From: Aphrophora alni
Taxonomy: Eukaryota > Arthropoda > Insecta > Hemiptera > Aphrophoridae
Direction of reading: 5' to 3'
Length of the DNA stretch: 64,000 nt
NCBI GenBank assembly: GCA_963513935.1
Contig: OY740777.1
Coordinates: forward strand, 16,479,092-16,543,091
Both the position numbers and the translations under genes were made by a program. Below the pieces are notes generated by a model. It was not told the DNA's origin and did no database searches. It was given only the letters and a program-made list of their open reading frames with translations. Of the stretch, positions 56,501 through 64,000 are shown piece by piece; position 1 is the stretch's first letter, and each line of letters starts with the position of its first letter.

Positions 56501-57280
56501 GTATCAGGGTAAAATGGACTTTAGAAGAATCATCACTGAAGGGAGGATTTATTATTTAGGTGTATCAGGGTAAAATGGACTTTAGAAGAATCATCACTGA
56601 AGGGAGGATTTATTATTTAGGTGTATCAGGGTAAAATGGACTTAAGAAGAATCATCACTGAAGGGAGGATTTATTATTTAGGTGTATCAGGGTAAAATGG
56701 ACTTTAGAAGAATCATCACTGAAGGGAGGATTTATTATTTAGGTGTATCAGGGTAAAATGGACTTTAGAAGAATCATCACTGAAGGGAGGATTTATTATT
56801 TAGGTGTATCAGGGTAAAATGGACTTAAGAAGAATCATCACTGAAGGGAGGATTTATTATTTAGGTGTATCAGGGTAAAATGGACTTAAGAAGAATCATC
56901 ACTGAAGGGAGGATTTATTATTTAGGTGTATCAGGGTAAAATGGACTTTAGAAGAATCATCACTGAAGGGAGGATTTATTATTTAGGTGTATCAGGGTAA
57001 AATGGACTTTAGAAGAATCATCACTGAAGGGAGGATTTATTATTTAGGTGTATCAGGGTAAAATGGACTTAAGAAGAATCATCACTGAAGGGAGGATTTA
57101 TTATTTAGGTGTATCAGGGTAAAATGGACTTTAGAAGAATCATCACTGAAGGGAGGATTTATTATTTAGGTGTATCAGGGTAAAATGGACTTTAGAAGAA
57201 TCATCACTGAAGGGAGGATTTATTATTTAGGTGTATCAGGGTAAAATGGACTTTAGAAGAATCATCACTGAAGGGAGGAT
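44510..57280. repeat. Satellite: 209 full copies of a 61-bp unit plus an 11-bp partial copy
   Basis: The unit begins GAAGGGAGGATTTATTATTT, continues AGGTGTATCAGGGTAAAATG and ends GACTTTAGAAGAATCATCAC+T. Phase is exact: unit starts at 44571 and 49268 are 77 periods apart, and 54647 to 57270 is 43 periods. Copies differ mainly at three places: TGAAGGG/TGGAGGG/TAAAGGG, CTTTAG/CTTAAG, and ATCATC/ATCGTC. All frames meet stops, so it is not coding. Copies are nearly identical, implying recent or ongoing homogenisation. No known satellite or protein-binding motif such as a CENP-B box is seen. Confidence 0.98.
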
Positions 57281-57592
57281 GGAAGACCTGGGAGAAGAAT
57301 AGGTGTAAGCCAAGAAGAGAGGCAGTGGCCGCATTCCGCCTAAATACGTGACACGACTGCTTGGCAGTTCATCTGCACAAAATGAAGATTTCATCCTCTG
57401 ACGAATGTACTCTGTGCCACGACACAAACTCTGTAATGAATAAGGATCATCTAACAGTATGCTGTAAGCTTGACGCTGATCAGAGAAGATCACAGAACAT
57501 ACATAAGCTGTATTGGGATGCCACAAGACTGATGGAGTGAAATCCGCGAAGTCGCCATAGGAAACAAACAAACAAACAAACAACAAACAGAA
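57266..57592 (+). pseudogene. LINE ORF2 C-terminus and 3' tail, directly fused to the satellite
   Basis: The + strand frame reads GGWKTWEKNRCKPRREAVAA, then FRLNT, a TGA where G is expected, HDCLAVHLHKMKISSSDECT with LC...., HLTVC and LYWDATRLME before the stop. The zinc-knuckle-like C-x2-C...H-x4-C and HDCLAVHL match the split RNase H LINE tail at 11875-12163, so both belong to one LINE lineage. After the stop an (ACAA)n tail (57563-57590) marks the 3' end. The element is 5'-truncated exactly where the satellite ends. Confidence 0.82.
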
Positions 57593-58420
57593 TCATCACA
57601 AACCTATTTGTAATGCGCAATTAGTCTCATCGGTAATTGATACTAGTCTATATCCAGTATATACCATTTCTTGATTATGCTAAGATGTAGTAGACCTACC
57701 TACAAATTCAATTGCTATGTATACATAAACTTCGCATGTGTGTATTTTGTACATTTAAATTTTTTTCCGTACTTTTCTAACACTTTTTTAACTTCCTGTA
57801 TTGTGCTACATACTTTTCAGATCTATTTGTATTTTTTTAAAATTATTTTTTAGGGACATCCAAATAGTTAACAGTTACCTAAACCAAAAACAAACCAAAA
57901 TAAGCCATTTTTGCCGAGGGAGCTTCAATAGGAAGTTTTTAAGAAGGGAAAGATAAAATTTATCTCAGAGAGTGTTTTGTGGAATCCCTAAATACAGCAA
58001 TGGAATGATGAACCTATATATTTAAACTTATTTATTTATTTCCGTTGATCAAATGCCACAAACTGGGTTGTTGCCACCACAGAAACAGTAGCCGAGTCTC
58101 GAAACAGACCATTTGCCACTTTGAGGTAAAAGATTTATATCAAACAAATTTCATAGAAATAACTAACTCTATTAACTTTGTTAATATACAAAAATCAGCT
58201 GCTTACAAGGTATCAGCTGATCCGATGTCATACTATCATTGTATGTTTGTGGCTTCACATTCTAGTAGTGGAGTAGAATGGAATAGTCTTTCTGTATCTT
58301 TGTCAGTTTTATTTCTTGAATACTGATATATTCTGAAACTAAAACATAGAAACACATTTTATAACGTACTAGGTACTAATTATTCTATTATACATTTCAT
58401 TCTAAACAATTAATAGAATA
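57593..58420. other. AT-rich intergenic DNA
   Basis: Nothing recognised. The 93-codon frame at 58045-58326 (+) has no motif I know. Confidence 0.35.
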
Positions 58421-58424
58421 GAAT

Positions 58425-58860
58425 AGAATTTATTAATTTCCTTTTCATTACAAACTTAAAGAGGAGTTTGCACTAAATTACAAAAAGATCATGGATAGAA
58501 AGTAAGACGACTATTTAGTCTTATTAACGTATCTGCCACAAAGATCTTATTATTTACAATAAAAGACCTCTAAGGTGCTCATATTTAGTGAGCGTGGTTG
58601 TGGTAATCGCGAAGTACCCTAGTTTTTAAAAACAAATATAATGAACATTTCAGTTTTTTATTTATACAACATAAAACTAACTTAAAACTAATTAACATTA
58701 ATCACAAATAAAATATCAACTCCTTGAGGTTTTAATTTTGCTACCCACTTGGTTGATTTTGACCAAAGACTTTAACGCTAAGCGAGAGGGGATAACCCAA
58801 TTGCAATCTAGTTCATCTACATTACTGGAGGATACAATATTGGAAGACATATTTTTTGTA
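58425..58860 (-). mobile_element. Probable LINE 3' end relic
   Basis: On the - strand the segment ends with AAATTCTATTCTATTCTATT, a pentamer tail of the kind left by CR1-like LINEs, preceded by GTGCAAACTCCTCTTTAAG, similar in layout to the 12510-12775 LINE end (GTGCAAATTGTG). No coding part is recognised. Confidence 0.4.
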
Positions 58861-61800
58861 TTAGTTTACATTTTTTAAATACAGTTTTTAACTTCGATAA
58901 ATTAAGCAGTTAATTCCAGTAAAATCTCTAAATTAAATTTGTTTCTATAAGTATATAATGATATTTTCTAAAACCTGTTATATACACAGTTAAAATATAA
59001 AAGTAAATTTTTTCACATCCCTTTAATATAATACAAAGTGTGACAATGGCACCTAATAAATTTATTGATTGCAGTGATCGTGAGTTTCAGTAGAAAGGAT
59101 AATCAGTTACTGCTAGAGTAAGTTACAGTACAGCTGACAGATTGGTGTGATTTTGGTGTGACAGGATTTATCGAAACTTAGTTTAATTTAATCAACGAAG
59201 GTTCTGTATAAGTTTTGGACTTGTAATCCTTCTCGTAATGGTATTCTGCTATGGACGAATTTCTTTAATGCTTGTAATATAAGTTCATCTTTGGTTGGTG
59301 ATTTCCAAACAGTGCAAATGGCCGAAAACATCAAGCGATTGAATTTAGCTGTATAGTAAAGCCTGACAGAAATATAAAGAGAATTTTCAGAGATGTTTAT
59401 AACTACCACCTTTAAAATAACATTTTATATTACAACTAGAGAGAACATATTGAGACTGAACTTCAATAATCACATTAAAAAAAAAAAAATTTTGATTCCA
59501 AAACTTGTTTGTCTCCAAAGCACATCTCCATGTGCTTTGGAGATATGTCTATAAATAAAAAATACTGCTACTAGAGTCCTGCTAAACCTCAAAAGGTAGA
59601 GAAAAAATCTTTGTCATGATAGAGCAAAAGGGTGGTGGACACTTCCAATTTGATTCATCTTGGTCTGTATTTTTATGAGGATGAAAATGGTGTTATGGTG
59701 TTAGTTAATGGTTAACAAAAAAACTAATCTAAACTTGATGATGCAATACTCTTTGAAGAGCATTGGCCTGCTAGATGACTTTTAGTCAGCTAACTGAGAA
59801 AAACTAACGAATTTTGTTTACCAACTCTTTAAAGATAATGAATATAACACGTCTAGTTTCAACAAAATTATGGATCAAGCCATATGACAAAGAGAAACAA
59901 TAGAGTGGTTGCACACTGTCTTTAACATGACTCTGATCTCAAGATTTGGCGATTTACAATGGGCTGCACGATCTTTTGATAGTTCTGCTAGAGTGCTTTC
60001 TCTGTAGCTACATAAACTAAAAATTTTACAGAAACATACCATAAACAATTCAAATCCTGAAGTATAAAATTTAGTAACTGATAAAAGTTTTAAATCACCA
60101 TATCGAAATACTTCAAGTGGTCTTGAAAAATTTTCTTCAAAGACTTCAGGAACTAAGGCTTGGTGAACATCTAAGTTGTAATTTTTGTAAACTAAAATAA
60201 ACAAAAACTACTAAATAATTTTTATTTTTATTTCCATGATTATTCCATTTCTCTTCGTGAACCTCTGACAATCATCAAATCCTCTTCCAGACTCTGTAAA
60301 CATGCTTGCCTATTTCCTAACAAATTGCCAGGAAATTTTTATCTAGGCTTAATTTTTTATTATTTATTCCTTAAAATCTTTAAAATCAAAATGAATACAA
60401 ATTAATTTTGTTTAAATAATTTAAAGATAATACTACTACAGAGAGGTGGATTTGATCTCTCTCAAGCCCGTAGCACACATTTTGTTTGTTAAAATATATT
60501 ATTCATAAGATATCATCAACTTACCTAATTTTATTTATTCTTATTCTGTTTGACTATTATATTTGGACTGTGTGAGACTGTAGTCCAGGTTGCCAATACA
60601 TTAAGCTCGTATGGCAACAGGTTTCCATCAAGTACCGGACATGCACTCTACACAAAGACATTTAAAGAAATCAATATATTTGCTAAGAATGTTTACTATA
60701 TGATTAATATATTTTGTGTTTTAATTGGGAAAACATATTTCTTACCAAATTCTGCAATTATAATATTGTTTCATTATTTTATATAGGCTACTATAATTAG
60801 GTAAAAATAAGAGGAGAAATACGTTAATACCAAATAGTACAGTACCAGCTAACGATAACAAGTTCAAAACCACATATCTAGGCCTACTGTAAATTTGGTG
60901 AAATGGTTTTTCAATTGTTGTAATAGAAACTAGTTTTAGTTTGGACTATCTAATTCTAAAAATATATAAATTTTTGATATCTATTATGAACTTCTTTTTT
61001 TAAAAACAAAAATACCTAATCTATAAGGTTTATTTGGCATCCGCAATATAGACATGTGCAACTTAGGTAAAATTATAAAAAAATTATAAAAAAACCCTAA
61101 TTTTGAAATAAAACATTCAATTAAAATCAACTAAAAACTAAGAATTTATGCTACTTTTAAAAAATGTCAATAATATGTAGTCAATTGTAATACAATTTCA
61201 TAATTTGTAGACCTAATTCTTGTTTTTAGAAGTCTTAAAACTAGTTGGCTAAACCAAAGAACATTCAGCTAAACCTGTTGGGAAAAACGTTCAATTCCTT
61301 CCCAACATTGTCTTGAATTAGTCCTTAATAATAACTTTGTCCATTATTTTAATTTACCATAGTGTTTTACTCAGCATTAGTAGTAAGTTGGTGTCTTAAA
61401 GTTAATATATGGTCAGTTTCTGATAGTTGTACCCTACACCATGATTTACAAGTACACTACAAAAATCAACAATTAGTAAGCAATATCCTCTTTCTGGGTC
61501 TGGGTACAGGTTCTACAACTGTACTCTTTTAGATTAGGTGGTAGGCCTAAATCTGTTTTAATAAACTACTAGTTTATTCTATGCCTAGGCCTATTATAAT
61601 ATGAAATTATGTAAATTTCTCTCATATATTTCTTTATAATTTTATGAATTTACAACATATATTCATAAATTTTAGCACAAGTTTTGTAAAAGAATAGTTT
61701 ATCCCATTAAGAGACAAGCCTATCTTGGTACAAAGAACCTTTCTCCTTAAAGAAAAAAAGCCAAAATAATCTGTTTAACACATATACTGATTAAAATATA

Positions 61801-61960
61801 TTAAAATTAACATATATTCGAAATAGGAATCATTGAACGTGTTTTAATTTCATATAATTATTATCACCACATTCCGGTACACCCTACAACAGTTTTGGCA
61901 TCGAATCGGACTAACAAGAAAATTATTCCAACACAACATATTTACATATCATGGTTAATA
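58861..61960. other. AT-rich intergenic DNA with short unassigned frames
   Basis: Two - strand frames, 59188-59409 and 59875-60204, have less biased composition than the surroundings (for example VFEENFSRPLEVF, AELSKDRAAHCKSPN) and might be remnants of one decayed gene or transposase. I cannot assign them. Otherwise nothing but the hairpin at 59512. Confidence 0.3.
59512..59543. repeat. Perfect hairpin, 14-bp stem and 4-nt loop
   Basis: TCTCCAAAGCACAT (59512-59525), loop CTCC, ATGTGCTTTGGAGA (59530-59543). It could fold in either strand's transcript. It is not followed by a T run on the + strand and has no gene next to it. Confidence 0.85.
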
Positions 61961-62289
61961 CCTAGTTAAATATCGGCAAAGACATATTCAAATTTCCAAA
62001 TTTATTTGTTCTGAATTTTAATATAGTTGTAAAATTTTGTATATATGTTGTAAAAAACCGATTAAAAACAACAATATTTCGTATGGAAAACTGTGCAATT
62101 CTACTGAGAAAATGGCGGCTTCTCTTGTACGGTCTAGAAGTTTGGAGCAAACACAATTTATAAAAAAACTTACACACACACACAACCACACAATATATAT
62201 ACAAAGTATGTTTAAAAAAAGTACTTTTATTTAGTATTAATATAATTTTGTAAACGTATTAAATATTACTTGAAGTTTATTTTAACTTT

Positions 62290-62369
62290 AGAAAGGTGAT
62301 GCAATACCTGTTGCTATGAGAAAGCTTGCAAAACTGACCAAGATTTTCAACATGTTTTCCGCGCTCAAA
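62290..62369 (-). CDS. Possible first exon or micro-ORF with hydrophobic N-terminus
   Basis: On the - strand, GAAAACATG at about 62353 opens MLKILVSFASFLIATG, a hydrophobic stretch like a signal or membrane anchor, with a donor-like ACAG|GTATTG at about 62309. If not spliced it stops after 21 codons. An acceptor-like CTTCTAG downstream (about 62139) could extend it. A GC-rich TTTTCCGCGC word lies just upstream. Speculative. Confidence 0.2.
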
Positions 62370-64000
62370 AACTCAAATTTTGGAATTAATTTATTGTTCA
62401 CCGTCTGTTGACAGTATCAATGTCGAAGTAAACAATAAAAATTCCAAATTTTCGAAAGTTTTTTTACAGATAAAACGGTAAAAAAGAAACCAATACACAA
62501 CAACACACAATGATGTCTTAACATCTCGCGAAGAATGAGGAAGAAGACGGATATGGGATGTGGCCAATTGGGTGAGTTTTATAGGAAGTCGGTGGGAAAC
62601 GCTAATTTTTTGGCAAAGAGGTAAACCGAGATTGGCATAATTTGTTGCAATACGGTAATAATTTGTTATAATATAATTTTTTTAAATGTTAATTCCAACA
62701 ATTAAATTTAATAAATTGTACGTTGACTTATCATTAGGCAAATGTATTAATAACCGTTTTAATTATACATCTTATATACATAACTTTACTCATTATTATA
62801 TAAAAATGGATGAAATATATTACATAAAACTATTAATAATACAAGTATAAAATACAAACTTAAATAATTTCGTCATTTATTAAAAACAAAAATGTTTAAT
62901 TTTTATAATAAAATTTTACCTTATGTAAAAAATCATAAATATTGTATTACATTATAATGTCTGACACTGGGCGCGTTCAATAAATCATAAAATATTACTC
63001 CACAGTTATAGATAAATCTATAGTTTACACTCAAACTTAAAATTTAGGGGTCACAATATTAAAGTGAAGAGTAATCTCCAACCCATGCGTCTGTATTTTA
63101 ATAAACTAATTTAATGGATGTGAAATGAAATTAACGGCGATGAAATTTGAACAGAAATAATGAATTTAAGGTTATGATTATTTTAATAAATATAAGTGTT
63201 GGACATAAATGTGTGTAACTTCTGCCTGTAACTATTACATTTCTTTAAATGTTTAAAAGTAATAAGGATAGAGTAATTATTTTAAAATAAACATACTAAA
63301 ATATTTTGCATGCAAGGCCTTATATATTGCTACGAATGAATGTAAATATATATTTAAGCCTTAATGATGAGTAAAACATCTGTCAATATGAAATTGTTTT
63401 AAAATTATTGTTATAGGAAAAGTTTTGATGGTGTAAGATAAGCTCAATATTTGGTAATAATTTAGACCCAACAAAATTTATAATATTTTTGTCATAAATA
63501 TCAAGACATATTTAAAACATTGAAATTAAGTAATAGGTTTAATGATACTCCCATGATAAAAAAAATCTTGGTTTTATTAAATAATAAAATAATGAATACA
63601 GTATCAAAATATTTTTGGGACAATATATTTTACTAGTGAAAATTAAGATGGACAGTAGGCCTAGGTTCTACTGACCACAATATCAAACTGTGTTTTAACT
63701 TTAAAATCTGAAATATTTTAGTCTTAAATAAGTTGAACTAATTTTATCTTTAATGAGGTTGTCATCTAGTTATGGCATATTAACAGTAAATTTAATTTAA
63801 TTAAAAATATAAAAAAATAAAAAAACAAGATGCCCCTTCATTAAAATTACTATAGCCTACAAGTGCTACTTTTGTATTTCTGTGAACATCCTCATGACCT
63901 ATAACAATAGGCCTATTATTTACTTAATTTATTTTACAGAAATCCTTGCCAAAGTAGAATATAAATTTGTACCTAAATAGTAGGCCTAATTTATTATTTT
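62370..64000. other. AT-rich intergenic DNA to the window end
   Basis: The only less AT-rich stretch is 62520-62640. It includes ATGAGGAAGAAGACGGATAT and a GTGAGT donor-like site at 62572, but no following exon was found. Nothing else is supported. Confidence 0.3.

Noticed and set aside
44510..57280. CRISPR-like array because of the regular 61-bp periodicity
   Set aside because: There are no unique spacers: the whole 61-bp period repeats, and the genome is eukaryotic. It is a satellite.
44510..57280. Repetitive protein gene encoded by the 61-bp repeats
   Set aside because: 61 is not a multiple of three and stops occur in every frame within each few copies.
59875..60204. 109-codon - strand frame as a gene
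   Set aside because: Composition is somewhat protein-like, but I recognise no family and see no splice or start context. Left as unassigned.
62037..62234. 65-codon + strand frame containing MAASLVRSRSLEQTQ
   Set aside because: The ATGGCGGC context is attractive, but the frame has no continuation or clear donor. More likely a regulatory word or chance.

Overview
This is an AT-rich arthropod nuclear segment, most likely from an insect. Genes are sparse, introns are long with GT/AG borders, and there are many diverged LINE, Penelope-like, mariner, hAT, Merlin, piggyBac and Helitron relics. A hemipteran source is possible, but nothing in the window proves it.

The one host gene I can name with confidence is a FAM32A homologue on the + strand. 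It has three coding exons (7229-7293, 10921-11056, 22929-23051), encodes 107 residues, and joins in frame at GT/AG sites. Its first intron (3.6 kb) holds two MITE-like elements. Its second intron (11.9 kb) is a nest of mobile elements: an 8-bp-TSD MITE, an old RNase H-containing LINE split by a younger LINE with an intact 1004-residue endonuclease/reverse transcriptase ORF, three Penelope-like (GIY-YIG) fragments, and a mariner relic split by a hAT-type MITE. Other host-gene evidence is weak: a single exon at 26607-26687 (+), a possible two-exon gene on the - strand (43709-43548 and 41962-41885), and a possible first exon near 62.3 kb.

Layout. 0-5 kb: two Merlin-like (IS1016/ISXO2-type) transposase relics in opposite orientation, with a broken Helitron Rep fragment between them. 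5-7 kb: little recognisable. 7.2-23.1 kb: FAM32A and its element-filled introns. 23-44 kb: mostly AT-rich intergenic DNA with two more mariner relics, a 716-bp piggyBac derivative with TTAA target sites, a perfect 52-bp palindrome, a hammerhead-ribozyme-like motif and a tandem 0.9-kb duplication. 44.5-57.3 kb: one uninterrupted satellite of 209 full copies of a 61-bp unit (12.8 kb, a fifth of the window), ending directly at a 5'-truncated LINE 3' end. 57.6-64 kb: AT-rich DNA with a LINE tail, a hairpin and no firm gene.

The most notable structures are the 61-bp satellite (its LINE junction, local higher-order repeats, and indels confined to its middle 5.4 kb), the hammerhead-like motifs associated with Penelope-like sequence, and the nested LINE with an intact ORF. 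No prokaryotic-type system, CRISPR array, rRNA or tRNA gene was seen.
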